Position numbers and translations under genes: made by a program. From Dryas octopetala (Eukaryota; Streptophyta; Magnoliopsida; Rosales; Rosaceae): a stretch of 64,000 nucleotides of DNA. Location: contig OY992838.1 of assembly GCA_963921425.1 (NCBI GenBank), positions 20,873,861-20,937,860 of the forward strand. Direction: 5' to 3'. This document shows positions 1-10,324 of this stretch, in pieces. The notes under the pieces were generated by a model. It did not search any database, had not been told where the DNA came from, and was given only the letters and a program-made list of their open reading frames with translations. How positions within the stretch are numbered: position 1 is the first letter of the stretch; the number at the start of each line of letters is the position of its first letter.

Positions 1-3000
1 CTGTCGATCCAAGCGGGTCAGCCCAGCACCTCCAAAAGACAACGGAAAGACTGGGCACCGGTCACCTTCGAGCCTAACGAAGCAAATGAGATCATCTTTC
101 CCCACTATGATCCGGTCGTCATAGTGGCTGAGGTGGCCGGAACTACCATTGCGCGCTCCTTCGTCGATGGAGGGAGCTCAGTCAACATCCTCTACCACTC
201 TGCGTTCGCGCAGATGGGAATCGGCGAGGATAAGCTGGAGACCGATACACCTGCCTTGGTCGGATTCGGGGGAGAAGTGGTTCAGCCCCTCGGACACATT
301 TACCTTCCCCTTTCGCTCGGGAAGGGACCGATCAAGAAGACCTGCATGACGTACTTCATCGTCGTCAAGCGGCCGTCAGCCTACAACATCATTCTGGGCA
401 GACCGGCTCTGGTCGACCTTGACTGCATCGTCCATTATGCCAACCTCCTCATCAAATGTCCGGTGGGCGACGACTGCATTGTCATCCAGGGAGATCAGTG
501 CTCAGCTCGGTCTTGCTACGCCGCTTCGATCAAGCAGAAGGGTCAGCTGCCGAACTCACAGGAACTCGACTCCATCGCTGATTCAGGCAGGTGGCCGAGG
601 GCGGAAACATTCGACTTCACTTCCGAGCCGAACCCAGACACTCGGCCCCTTCCCGCCGAGGCCTGGGAGGAAGTGCCGATCTCGGCCGAGACACCGGATC
701 GGCTCGTCCGAGTGGGGACTCAGATCAGCCCCGAACAACGTTCTGCCGTAATCGACTTCCTCCGCGCCAATGCGGAGGTGTTCGCCTGGTCTTACGATGA
801 CATGCCAGGCATATCGTCTGACGTGATCACCCACAGGCTGAACACCGACCCGGGATGCAAACCGGTCCGTCAGAAGAGAAGGTCTTACGATCCGGTCCGA
901 TACGCCGCCATGGCTGAAGAGGTAACCAAGTTGCAAAACAACGGGTTCATCCGGGAGGTCAATTATCCCGACTGGCTTGCCAACGTGGTCATGGTGAAAA
1001 AGAACAACGGGAAGTGGAGGATGTGCGTGGACTTCACCGACCTGAACAGGGCATGTCCCAAGGACAGCTTTCCCTTGCCCAGAATAGATCAGCTCGTCGA
1101 TGCAACAGCTGGACATCAGCTCCTCAGCTTCATGGACGCCTATTCTGGGTATAACCAGATCCTCATGCACAAATCCGACCAGGAGGGCACATCTTTCATA
1201 ACTGATCGCGGCATGTACTGCTACAAGGTCATGCCCTTCGGCCTCAAAAACGCCGGAGCCACCTATCAAAGGCTGGTCAACCACATGTTCAGATCTTCCA
1301 TCGGCAAATCCGTAGAGGTTTACGTGGATGACATGCTGGTCAAAAGCATCAAGGCGGACGATCACGTCAAGGACCTCTCAGACATGTTCGGAGTCCTAAA
1401 AGAGTATCAGATGCGGCTGAACCCAGCCAAATGTGTCTTTGGAGTTCGGTCCGGCAAGTTCCTTGGCTACTTGGTCAGCCAACGGGGGATTGAGGCCAAC
1501 CCGGAGAAGATCCAGGCCTTGATCAACATGAAGTCTCCAAGGACACGCAAGGAAATCCAGAGTCTGACTGGAAGAGTCGCCGCCCTGAACCGGTTCATCT
1601 CGAAGTCCACTGACCGGTGCCTCCCTTTCTTCAAAGCCTTAAGGGGAGCAGGGAAGAGCATAGAATGGACCCCCCAATGCGAGCAGGCCTTTCAAGATCT
1701 GAAAAGGCACATGGGGGAACCTCCCATCTTATCCAAACCAGAGGAAGGTGAAGAACTTTTTCTCTACCTCTCTGTCTCTGACTCGGCTCTCAGCTCAGTT
1801 CTAGTGAGAGAGGTCGGCGGTGTACAACACCCCGTCTTCTATACGAGCCGAGCCCTCGCCGATGCCGAGACCAGGTATCCAAAATTCGAGAAGATGGCTC
1901 TCGCCCTGGTCAGCTCGGCTCGGAAATTGAGACCCTACTTCCAGGCTCATTCGATCGTCGTCTTGACGGATCAGCCACTCAGACAAATCCTGGCAAAACC
2001 CGAGACTTCGGGTCGGCTCATCAAGTGGTCAATCGAGCTCGGCGAGTTTGACATCATCTACCGTCCCAGGACGGCCATCAAAGGTCAAGCCATGTCGGAC
2101 TTCATCTGTGAGTCGACCACCTCGGCGGAAAACCCACCGCGCGCCGCCGCTACGCCAACTGCGTCTGATCCGAACACAAGTGACAATCATGTCCAGGCTG
2201 ATCTTCTCACCTGGACCCTCTATGTGGACGGATCTTCCAACGCCATGGGAAGCGGAGCCGGGCTTGTTCTGATCTCCCCAGAACAAGTTGTGATGGAGTA
2301 TGCTCTTCGCTTCAAATTTCAAGCATCCAACAATGAAGCAGAGTATAAGGCACTCATCGCTGGACTCAGATTGGCAAAGGAGCTCGGCGCGATCAAATTA
2401 AACATCTTCAGCGACTCCCAACTAATCGTCAATCAGGTATTGGGAGAGTACGAGACTCGGGAGCCCAGCATGATTGCCTATCTCGAGAAGACCCGTTTGC
2501 TGCTCGGGAACTTCTGCGAATACAAAATATCCCAAATCCCGAGGGCAGAAAATTGCAGGGCCGACGCCTTGGCACGCCTGGCTTCGGCCACGGATACTGG
2601 GTCCGCTAGGCACGTTCCAGTTGAAATCCTGGACAGACCTAGCACCGTCGAAACCGAGGCCGCCGTTATGCAGACTGAGGCCGAGCCGAACTGGATGACG
2701 CCGATCATCGGCTACTTGGTCTCCGGGATCCTTCCCCCGGAGAAGGACAAGGCACGTCTCATCAAGACCAGATCGGCTCGGTTCAGCATCATCGATGGTC
2801 AGCTCTACAAGAGGAGTTTCTCCCTGCCCTACTTGCGATGTGTCACTCCCCAAGAAGGTCGGGACGTGCTAAGAGAAATCCACGAGGGGATATGCGGAAA
2901 CCATTCTGGAGGAAGAGCCCTTGCCTACAAGACGATTCGACAGGGTTACTTCTGGCCAACGCTGAACAAAGACGCAGATCATCTGTCTCGCGCTTGTATC

Positions 3001-3918
3001 AAATGCCAGCAATTTGCCGCGGTTCCCCATCAACCTCCCCAGTTGCTGACCTCCATATCCGGTCCCTGGCCGTTCGCGCAGTGGGGACTCGATCTGATCG
3101 GCCCTATGCCGAAGGCAAAGGGGCAAGTCACCATGGCAGTGGTAGCAGTCGACTACTTCACTAAGTGGGCCGAGGCCGAGCCCCTAGCCACAACCACAGC
3201 CGAACGGATGGAGACCTTCGTCTGGAAGAACATCATTTGCCGATTCGGCATGCCGCACACCATCATTGCGGACAATGGCAAACAGTTCGACTGCAAGAAG
3301 TTCAGGAGTTTTTGTTCACGTCTGAACATCAACTTGCGCTTCACCGCGCCCTACCATCCGCAGTCGAACGGACAGGTCGAGGCCATCAACAAGATCATCA
3401 AGAAAACCCTCAAGACTAAACTGGATAGTGCTAAGGGAAATTGGCCTGAACTCTTGCCAGAGGTGCTTTGGTCCTACCGAACTTCCTATCGCAACTCCAC
3501 GAAGGAAACACCCTATGCATTGGCATTCGGGACTGACGCTGTCGTCCCGGTCGAAATGGGGACTCCCTCATTCCGAACCGGTACGTACAATCCCGAGACC
3601 AATGACGCCGGACTTCGGCTCGGCCTGGACATGATCGAGGAGAGGCGGACCGACGCCAATCTCTGCCGAGCCGCTTACCAACAAAGGGTAGCCAAATACT
3701 ACAATCAAAGGGTCAGACCCAGAAGCTTCGGATTGGGCAGCCTCGTCATGAAAAAGAATCCCCTCGCTGTCAAGGAGAGCTCATTCGATCTGAACTGGAC
3801 CGGACCATACAGAATCACAGGCATAGTCAAGCCTGGCACTTACAACTTGGCCACTCTGGCTGGGAAGCCTCTCAAGCATAGCTGGAACGCTGAACACTTG
3901 AAGACTTATTACCAGTAA
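1..3918 (+). CDS. Gag-pol polyprotein, C-terminal 1,305 residues (protease, RT, two RNase H, integrase)
   Basis: The frame is open from base 1, so the real start is upstream and the GTG at 124 is not a start. Residues are counted from base 1. A retroviral-type protease active site reads DGGSS at residues 56-60, in place of the usual DTG/DSG. The reverse transcriptase carries YVDD at 441-444. A conventional RT-linked RNase H spans about 586-702. A second RNase H starts near 736 (LYVDGSSN, later FSDSQLIVNQ). The integrase has an HHCC zinc finger at about 961-1,004 and the catalytic triad D1031, D1091, E1127 with 35 residues between the last two. No chromodomain follows; the protein ends about 40 residues after a typical GPYRI motif. 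The product copies element RNA into DNA and integrates it. No frameshift or internal stop is visible, so this part may still be functional. Confidence 0.95.
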   Translation: MSIQAGQPSTSKRQRKDWAPVTFEPNEANEIIFPHYDPVVIVAEVAGTTIARSFVDGGSSVNILYHSAFAQMGIGEDKLETDTPALVGFGGEVVQPLGHIYLPLSLGKGPIKKTCMTYFIVVKRPSAYNIILGRPALVDLDCIVHYANLLIKCPVGDDCIVIQGDQCSARSCYAASIKQKGQLPNSQELDSIADSGRWPRAETFDFTSEPNPDTRPLPAEAWEEVPISAETPDRLVRVGTQISPEQRSAVIDFLRANAEVFAWSYDDMPGISSDVITHRLNTDPGCKPVRQKRRSYDPVRYAAMAEEVTKLQNNGFIREVNYPDWLANVVMVKKNNGKWRMCVDFTDLNRACPKDSFPLPRIDQLVDATAGHQLLSFMDAYSGYNQILMHKSDQEGTSFITDRGMYCYKVMPFGLKNAGATYQRLVNHMFRSSIGKSVEVYVDDMLVKSIKADDHVKDLSDMFGVLKEYQMRLNPAKCVFGVRSGKFLGYLVSQRGIEANPEKIQALINMKSPRTRKEIQSLTGRVAALNRFISKSTDRCLPFFKALRGAGKSIEWTPQCEQAFQDLKRHMGEPPILSKPEEGEELFLYLSVSDSALSSVLVREVGGVQHPVFYTSRALADAETRYPKFEKMALALVSSARKLRPYFQAHSIVVLTDQPLRQILAKPETSGRLIKWSIELGEFDIIYRPRTAIKGQAMSDFICESTTSAENPPRAAATPTASDPNTSDNHVQADLLTWTLYVDGSSNAMGSGAGLVLISPEQVVMEYALRFKFQASNNEAEYKALIAGLRLAKELGAIKLNIFSDSQLIVNQVLGEYETREPSMIAYLEKTRLLLGNFCEYKISQIPRAENCRADALARLASATDTGSARHVPVEILDRPSTVETEAAVMQTEAEPNWMTPIIGYLVSGILPPEKDKARLIKTRSARFSIIDGQLYKRSFSLPYLRCVTPQEGRDVLREIHEGICGNHSGGRALAYKTIRQGYFWPTLNKDADHLSRACIKCQQFAAVPHQPPQLLTSISGPWPFAQWGLDLIGPMPKAKGQVTMAVVAVDYFTKWAEAEPLATTTAERMETFVWKNIICRFGMPHTIIADNGKQFDCKKFRSFCSRLNINLRFTAPYHPQSNGQVEAINKIIKKTLKTKLDSAKGNWPELLPEVLWSYRTSYRNSTKETPYALAFGTDAVVPVEMGTPSFRTGTYNPETNDAGLRLGLDMIEERRTDANLCRAAYQQRVAKYYNQRVRPRSFGLGSLVMKKNPLAVKESSFDLNWTGPYRITGIVKPGTYNLATLAGKPLKHSWNAEHLKTYYQ

Positions 3919-4095
3919 AAATGTAGTTAGGATCGGGGACTGTCCGACCTAACACCCATTCCAATCAATGAAAAGATGAACACATTTTTACTCATCTTCT
4001 TCTTATTTTTCGAAGCAAACACTGGGGACTCTACTCCTATACACTTTCAACAAAGAGGAAAGATCTAAGTGTTTCCTTCGAAAAAATAGTAAACC

Positions 4096-4625
4096 CATGT
4101 GCCGAGCCGAAGTGCCATTTCCGGCCCGACGCTCGGTACATTACAGACTCATCAGGTCTATAAACTCATGTGTCGAGCTGGCGCGCCATTTCCAGCCCGA
4201 TGCTCGGCATATTACAGACTCATCAGGTCTATAAACTCATGTGTCGAGCTGGCGCGCCATTTCCGGCCCGATGCTCGGCATATTACAGACTCATCAGGTC
4301 TATAAACTCATGTGTCGAGCTGGCGCGCCATTTCCGGCCCGATGCTCGGCATATTACAGACTCATCAGGTCTATAAACTCATGTGTCGAGCTGGCGTGCC
4401 ATTTCCGGCCCGATGCTCGGCATATTACAGACTTATCAGGTCTATAAACTCATGTGTCGAGCTGGCGCGCCATTTCCGGCCCGATGCTCGGCATATTACA
4501 GACTCATCAGGTCTATAAACTCCCGTGCCGAGCTGGCGCGCCACTTTCGGCCCAATGCTCGGCGTGGTACAGACTTATCAGGTCTATAAAAATCCCTGTC
4601 CGAGCCGAAGTGACTTCCTACAGTC
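4096..4625 (+). repeat. 71-bp tandem repeat array in the retrotransposon 3' untranslated region
   Basis: Seven full units of 71 bp and a partial eighth lie between the pol stop and the antisense ORF. Unit starts fall at about 4,096, 4,167, 4,238, 4,309, 4,380, 4,451, 4,522 and 4,593. The central units are nearly identical and the outer ones more diverged, as expected from unequal exchange. Each unit contains GGCGCGCC or a close variant and ends with CAGGTCTATAAA. Because 71 is not a multiple of three, each unit opens a 68-codon ORF in a shifted frame; these are artefacts. Satellite-like arrays in this position are known in Tat-lineage elements. Confidence 0.93.
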
Positions 4626-5119
4626 CTAACGTTCAACAGGATATTTCTAAAAGAAAAATATACACTTCAACCAAAACTTTCATCGTGCATGCCGAGCCGA
4701 TCTGAAAGTAGGTTTGAATATTTTTCTCAAAAAACAAAATTCCTAAATATCTCAATGGGTATGCCGAGCCCATCTGGGATTTTTACTTATCTTGGTTATG
4801 CTTATCAAGCTGATCCGAAGACAAGTTCTAATTTATCATTACCATTCCATTTTCATTGCGATCGGCATGCCGAGCCGATCTCAAGATATCTTAGTTTTTA
4901 TTATTTTTGTCACTTTCATTATTTTCTTGTCCGTATGTTATTGGTTATGTCTTTAGCTTAACTTCCGAGCTGAACTGACAGCAACTTATATCATAAAAAG
5001 AAAATACTGATAAAATTAAACAAGATAAATCCAAACAACATATTGTTCAAAAATCAAATCAAACCCGAGCCACACCTCGGCTCGGGGAGAAAAAGTAAAA
5101 ACAAAAATACAATTTAAAT
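4626..5119. other. Spacer between tandem array and antisense ORF
   Basis: No gene is seen. An 11-16 base motif around GCATGCCGAGCCGATCT recurs at about 4,687, 4,760 (diverged) and 4,865, so a second, looser repeat family is present. The rest is AT-rich. Confidence 0.6.
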
Positions 5120-6516
5120 TCAGGCAGATCGCTCAGCAGGGCCCTCTTGGATCGGCTCGTTGGACTCCTCGGGTGTCTCCTCGCCGAGCTGCACCACCTC
5201 AACCCCGCCGATCTGCATCTCAGCATTGGGATCGGATTCGGGGACTGGGGGGATCGGGGTCGGCTCGCACTCAGGCGGCGCAGGGTCCTCCGAAGTCGGC
5301 TCGGCCGCTGGCATGACCACCTCGGCGGGGGCTTGGCGATCGGGAAGAGGAAGCTCATCTTGCTGACTTTCCTGGGTACCCTCCTCCTCGTCATCGGACT
5401 CGCCAAGGAATGAGACATCCCAGTCCGGCCTCTTCGATTTGATCGCCTCCAAGAGCTCCTGATACCCTTCAAAATGGGCATCTGCCAGTGCCTGGACGCT
5501 TGGAAGCCCAGCTCGACGCCGAGACTCGGCCGCCCTTCGTTCGGCCTCCTCAACATCCCGCTGGAGCTGGTCAGCAAGTTGCCCCAGGTCGGCCACCTTC
5601 TGCTCTGAGGACACAAGCTCCTTCCCGAGCCGAGCGACCTCTACCTCCCTCTCAGCCAACTTGGACCGAAGACCCGCTGACTGGTCGCGCTCGACCTTGA
5701 CCGCCCGCTCGGCCTCGGCCAGCTTCTCCTTGAGCTCCAGGATTTGCTCCCGAAACCTCTCCATTTTCGCCTCGGCCTCGACGGCGGCGTGGGCGGCTTC
5801 GAATTGCCTCATGGCAAGCTGCAAAAAACATCTATTACTAATCCGAACCGAGTGGATAGACAAAATCTGAAGTAAAAAAGACTTACCAACATGGCCTGGC
5901 GGGATGTGCTCAGAGCTTGGTGGCTGAAGCTCGGCTCGCCTTGACCGGTCCAGAGCCCCTCCCGCGCCTTCGACGTCATCACGCGCTTGAGGCCCGTGAC
6001 GAACGGCTCGAGGCAAGGGTCTACCTCCACCGCCTTCAAGGGCGCCGAGCCAGACGCCTCGGCACCAGAACCGCTGGGCCCGGCCCGAGCTCTTTTCTCC
6101 ACCCGGGCCTCGCTCTGGGGAGCCTTCCTCTTCTCCGATTGCCGAGCCGGTCTCGGCGCAGAAGGTCCAGGCTGAGCTGCCGCTGCGGCAGGAGCCTGGA
6201 CCGGCTCGGCAGGAGCCCGCCCCGCGGCCCTCCTCTGGACGCTCCGAGCGGCCTTCCTCCTAAGACGAGCCTCCAGCTCGGTGGGCGCCATTCCCCTCTC
6301 GGCTCGCGGATTCCACCTGGGCACAAACCAGGAGATCCCGCTTAATCTGATCTGAGTTTCCCCGAGCAGAAACTTAGTTGACAAGTATTCTGCCGGTGAA
6401 TCCCTGATCGCGGCGATCTGGTCCTTGAGCTCGCCCCTCAGCTTGTATTTGCCCCAACTGACTGCAAAGGCGAAACCAAAAAGAGAGAGAAACTGCCAAC
6501 TTATACCCCCATGCAA
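5120..6516 (-). CDS. Spliced antisense ORF of the retrotransposon, coiled-coil protein of unknown function
   Basis: Two minus-strand ORFs join across a 68-bp intron (5,819-5,886) with donor TTG|GTAAGT and acceptor TTTTTTGCAG|CTT, in phase 0. The downstream exon (5,818-5,120) codes for a long Glu/Ala/Arg/Lys-rich coiled coil of roughly 110 residues, then an acidic, Pro-rich tail ending in AERSA. The upstream exon codes for a basic Ala/Pro/Arg-rich segment preceded by a conserved-looking block with SWGKYKLRGELKDQ. A second acceptor (CTTTGCAG|TCAGTTGG) near 6,462 suggests that a further upstream exon exists, so 6,516 is only the limit of the open frame. Extra ORFs, some antisense, have been reported between pol and the 3' LTR of Tat-lineage elements. 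The function is unknown. It overlaps no pol sequence. Confidence 0.7.
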
Positions 6517-6812
6517 ACCGATCTCAGCCCTTCATTTCTGGCGCTTCAAATACCAGATCTTGACACCTGTCAAGCATTCAAAAACACCCATAAGTGAGGT
6601 GACCCTTACGTTCCCCCATGCAGAAATCAAGCGTCCCTTCACCTGTCCCTGAGATATTTTGACCAATCACAAGTCGCCTTGTGTTCGGATCTTCGGGAAC
6701 ATGGGTTTGTAGGGTTCGGCTCGGATCAAGTGACATGCCATCTTTGGGATTGTCCTTACACTCCAACTTCCAATCCACCACTGCTCGCTCGGATCGTAAG
6801 CTGGGGGACTCC
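6517..6812. other. Spacer before 3' LTR with polypurine tract at its end
   Basis: No convincing ORF. It may contain a 5' exon of the antisense gene (possible donor near 6,570) but I could not fix one. The tract AAGCTGGGGGACTCC (6,799-6,812) directly abuts the LTR and is the likely plus-strand primer for reverse transcription. Confidence 0.6.
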
Positions 6813-7872
6813 TGTTTGTGGGAAAATCCACATCTATCCGAACAGCCAATCACGGCTCGACACGTGGCTGGTCAACACCCACCTCGGAGTTGACTCTCTG
6901 TGGTCAAACTTTGACCTCCACATCATCGTTGATCAGCACTTCCTCTGCCAGCTCAGACCGGATCTCCACCCCGGGCCCACCACGTCTGGTCCGAGCCGAA
7001 CCGATGATCTTCCAAGGGATTGAGTGCCCATCTTTCCACGGTCATTCCGGCTCGGCTCGGCTCGGCATCAAAGTGACCTCCTTTCGAGCTCTGGCGTCGT
7101 CCAGTCAGAACTCGGAGGGACCCCTATCTTTTGGATCGGCTCGGTCTGGAATCCCATTTCCGATCCGACCACACATGGACTTCATGTCTACGCATAAGAA
7201 ACATGTGTTCGTATCGGCTCGGCTCGGCTCTCCGCCGCCATTCTCGGGGAGATCATGCTGGGACGAACCGCCGCACTTAAATGCACCTGACACAAATCTT
7301 CTGACAGATAGAATATCCAGTCTGCATTCATGACTACTGGGGGAGTTTGCCTGAACCTTCCAACCTTGCATTTAATGGGGCATTCAATGCAGCATTGAAT
7401 GCTGAGGAAGTAAGCAGCTGGGCATGCAACTAGGTCTGACCAGGTGCGTGGGTCTCTGGCAACCATTCATTCACATGCAGGTAACTTATTCATTAAGTCT
7501 TCCTTTGCCTATATAAGGCACCATATGTGCACAAAATGAGGATCTACGCATCCACCCAAAAACACTTATACAAAAATTCCCACTCACCAAAGAGCTTACC
7601 CAACTTGCTGAGAATAACCCAGAACATTTGCCTTGTTCTTCCTATTCTCCCAAGTTCATCTTCTGTTCTTCCTCATCCCCCATCAAACACCATCACTGAT
7701 TTCATCATCGGAGCGTGTTTGGCTGGTACCACACCGGTCCATCTCCTTTGATCTTGTTTCTTTTGCAGGAAGATCTCAATCAACATCCACTTCATCATCC
7801 AGCAAAGCATCTGATCAGCCATATCAGCTATTCTAAGTTGTTGCATCTACCTTACGAGAATTTGCATCAACA
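6813..7872 (+). repeat. 3' LTR of the Tat element (1,060 bp)
   Basis: It begins TGTTTGTGGG right after the polypurine tract and ends CATCAACA, so TGTT and AACA form the short terminal inverted repeat typical of LTRs. The right flank returns immediately to TNL coding sequence. It is rich in short GGCTC/CTCGG iterations (7,050-7,080 and 7,215-7,230). The 5' LTR is outside the window, so LTR divergence cannot be used to date the insertion. Confidence 0.88.
7509..7516 (+). promoter_or_regulatory. TATA box of the LTR promoter
   Basis: CTATATAA followed by GGCACC lies about 700 bp into the LTR. It would place the transcript start near 7,540, giving U3 of about 725 bp and R-U5 of about 330 bp. It is the only strong TATA motif seen in the LTR. 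Confidence 0.7.
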
Positions 7873-7877
7873 AACAC
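7873..7877. repeat. Right target-site duplication AACAC
   Basis: The same five bases sit at the uninterrupted site in TNL2 (about 44,238-44,242) and TNL3 (about 49,160-49,164), where they lead into the same CGATTTG. The left copy is outside the window. Confidence 0.75.
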
Positions 7878-8550
7878 GATTTGACAGATCAAGATAATTT
7901 TGTTCTGGGTAATCTTTATTAAAGGCATTCCAACTAAAAAGCTTTAGAGCATCATCATAATTTAGTCCCTCAACCTTCAATATTTTTTCCACTCCATGTC
8001 TGACTAACAAATGCTCATTTCTAGTTGTAATGATAACTCTACTCCCTGGACCAAACCACATTTTATTTCCAGCCAAATATTTTAAATGGTCTAGCTGGTT
8101 CACGTCATCAAGAATGAGAAGAACCTTTTTGTGACGTAAAACCCTGCGTATTATTGTGGCTCCTTGATGAAAGTCCGATATGTCATCCTTTTTCCTCCAT
8201 ATCCCAGAAAGAAGTTCCTTTTGTAGGTTAACTAGGCCACTTTTTTCAACAGAATTTCTAACATTTGTAAGAAGGAAACTTACTTCAAATTCGTGAGATA
8301 TTCTCTCATAAACAACTTTGGCAACAGTTGTCTTGCCAATCCCGCCCATCCCCCATATACCAATAAAGCGAACATCATCCTCCCCTGCACCTAAATGCAT
8401 ATTGATTGGTTCCAATCTTGAATCAATTCCAACAAGGTTCTCCATATTACTAAATAATGTACGGCCCAATTTTGTCCATATAACTTCAACAATATCTTTA
8501 ATGAGCTTTGCCTCGTACCTACAACAAAATGGATTAAAAAAAAAAGCATG

Positions 8551-9126
8551 TTATTCATATATAGAGGAAATTACAGATTTAGTCCAGTTATTTTATACCT
8601 AGTTCAATTTTGGTCCACAATCTTTTTTAAGTTCTGTTTTGGTCCACTAAATGTTCCACTTGTTCAGTAAAGGTCCATATTTGTTTTCTCAAATTTGGCA
8701 TGCTTTTTATCCTATCAAATCTCACCCAAATTCAGCGAACATATACTTGTTTTAAAGCTATGTATTTCTTCTTTACAACCATATAAAAATCATTCAAATT
8801 GGAGTTCTAAAACTCAAGATAATTGACCCCAAAGTAGGGTACCCGAAACTGCCAATTTTTCAAACTTCACCCAATCTCAATTCTTTTAGATTATAATACT
8901 CCAAATTTGTTTTTATGATTAAGAAATGATGAAATATAACTTATAGTTCAATTATAATTGAAGAAAACACAACCCAAAGGATTTAAAGTCACAAATCTGG
9001 ACCTTTACTGAACAAATGAAACAATTAGTGGACCAAAACAGAACTTAAAAAAGATTATGGACCAAAATTGAACTAGGTATAAAATAAGTGGACCAAATCT
9101 GTAATTTTCTCTCATATATATGAATA
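8551..9126. mobile_element. Inverted-repeat (MITE-like) element in TNL1 intron 1
   Basis: Arms of about 115-130 bp (8,564-8,697 and 8,999-9,113) are reverse complements of each other, from AAATTACAGATTTAGTCCA inward to GGTCCA. TATATA-rich flanks are also near-symmetric. There is no ORF. The centre (8,705-8,830) is not part of the arms; it resembles part of the solo LTR at about 25,770-25,890. Confidence 0.8.
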
Positions 9127-10090
9127 TTAATCAAATTGACGTAGATCTGCTTTTACTAGTTCTTATCATGGAACTTGAAATTTGGTCAAAGTAGCTGATC
9201 AAATGAATAACTACACAACATATATCTTTGCAATGTATTCAATTTCTTTCCTATTCGTTTAATGATATTTAGCTTCAGAATTCAGATTGGTCATCTACCT
9301 AGCAATGTCCCATGTGAATTGTAACACAATGAAAAACACCAAAATCTACTATGTTGTTAAGTAATGCAATATTCAAAATCTTATATTGATTCCACTCATT
9401 TAACCGGCCCTATAAATACAATTGGTGATCTACTTCCATTAATCCTCATACATTGAACCATTTTGTTTCTAACTTTCTCAAAACCTTTTCAATGGAAAGA
9501 AAGATAAAAGAAATAAGAAAACATACCAATCCTTTGAATTCCACCCAGAGAAATTTGCCACTTGTGTTAAAGCTGATCTCCACCTTCGCACCTTCTCTGT
9601 GTCATTGCTAAACCTTTCTTCATGTTTATTGAAGGCCTCTGCAAAACTCCCAGTTTGTTTTCGTACATCAGAGGGATCGACATCATAGAAAATTGGCATC
9701 ACTATTTTTCTTGCTTCGATGCATTCAAGAATCTTTGAAAGCTCTTCCAAGCACCACGTTGACGATGCATAATTTCGAGAGAGAACAATGAGAGCAAATC
9801 TCGATTCTTCAATTGCGGTCAGAAGTTCTGGATAAATAGCTTTCCCTTTTTGAAGTTCAGGATCATCCCTGAAAGTGATTATTCCTTGTTGTTCCAATGC
9901 AGCGTATAAGTGGTCTGCAAAACCCTTCCGAGTGTCCTCACCTCTAAAACTCATAAAAACATCATATTTCCATTGAGGAGTTGAAGAAGGGAAAGATGTA
10001 GACATTCCAAGTGTGCTCATCGCCATTGGAACTACTTTGCTGTTTGCTATAAATATTGATTAATTCTAGAAACAGTTGTATAATTGTACT

Positions 10091-10324
10091 ATGAAGTTGC
10101 GAACATCAGTTGCTTTCTTGGTTTCTATGGTTGTTGTTGTGGCTCTGCTTCATCTTGCTCCGGAATCTAATACACAAACAAACACACACACACTCACTCT
10201 TCATATGTGTGTGTGTGTTAACTTTTTGGTTATTGTCATCCTTCTAAACTCAAAAGACTATATATACCTCGATCAGAACATGATGGGTGGTGCATTCATA
10301 TATAGAAGACAGTATAACATTTAG
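10091..10324 (+). other. Short ORF with signal-peptide-like start, doubtful
   Basis: An ATG at 10,091 opens MKLRTSVAFLVSMVVVVALL, which has the shape of a secretory signal peptide, but the following residues read through a CA/TG microsatellite (10,176-10,220) and resemble nothing I know. It lies on the opposite strand just upstream of TNL1. It may be the first exon of a small secreted protein or a chance ORF. Confidence 0.2.

Larger units (their letters stand above)
1..7872 (+). mobile_element. Ty3/gypsy LTR retrotransposon, Tat lineage, 5' part outside window
   Basis: The element runs off the left edge. In order it shows the protease-to-integrase part of pol, a stop at 3,918, a 71-bp tandem array, an antisense spliced ORF, a purine-rich tract and a 1,060-bp 3' LTR. 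The domain order protease, RT, RNase H, second RNase H, integrase marks Ty3/gypsy; the additional RNase H and the lack of a chromodomain point to the Tat lineage. The right end lies in the NB-ARC exon of TNL1, where AACAC (7,873-7,877) fits a 5-bp target duplication. The left copy of that duplication, the 5' LTR and gag are not in the window. The pol frame is open throughout, which suggests a fairly young insertion. Confidence 0.93.
7867..10026 (-). pseudogene. TNL1: TIR-NBS(-LRR) resistance gene truncated by retrotransposon insertion
   Basis: Exon 1 (10,026-9,527) encodes the TIR domain (KYDVFMSFRGEDTRKGF; later FYDVDPSDVRKQTGSF) and ends at TTG|GTATGT. Exon 2 starts at 8,518 after GTTGTAG and splices in phase to give KDW-YEAKLIKD. 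It carries the NB-ARC P-loop GMGGIGKTT near residue 223, kinase-2 LLILDDV and RNBS-B GSRVIITTRN. The Tat LTR interrupts the frame just before where paralogs encode the GLPL motif. The LTR supplies a TGA (7,869-7,867), so the spliced frame encodes 383 residues: TIR plus half of NB-ARC. No frameshift or stop lies upstream of the insertion. TNL proteins detect pathogen effectors; TIR domains are NADases. A truncated TIR-NBS product could be made, but resistance by the full receptor is lost. The LRR half would lie left of the retroelement, outside the window. The ATG at 10,026 has a second in-frame ATG two codons later. Confidence 0.9.

Noticed and set aside
583..1365. 260-codon minus-strand ORF opposite the reverse transcriptase
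   Set aside because: It is a shadow of the pol frame with no recognisable domain; codon structure belongs to the plus strand.
4099..4705. Six overlapping 68-83-codon ORFs
   Set aside because: They are the 71-bp repeat read in shifting frames, not proteins.
8318..8602. 94-codon plus ORF
   Set aside because: It is antisense to the TNL1 NB-ARC exon; the same shadow recurs opposite TNL2 and TNL3.
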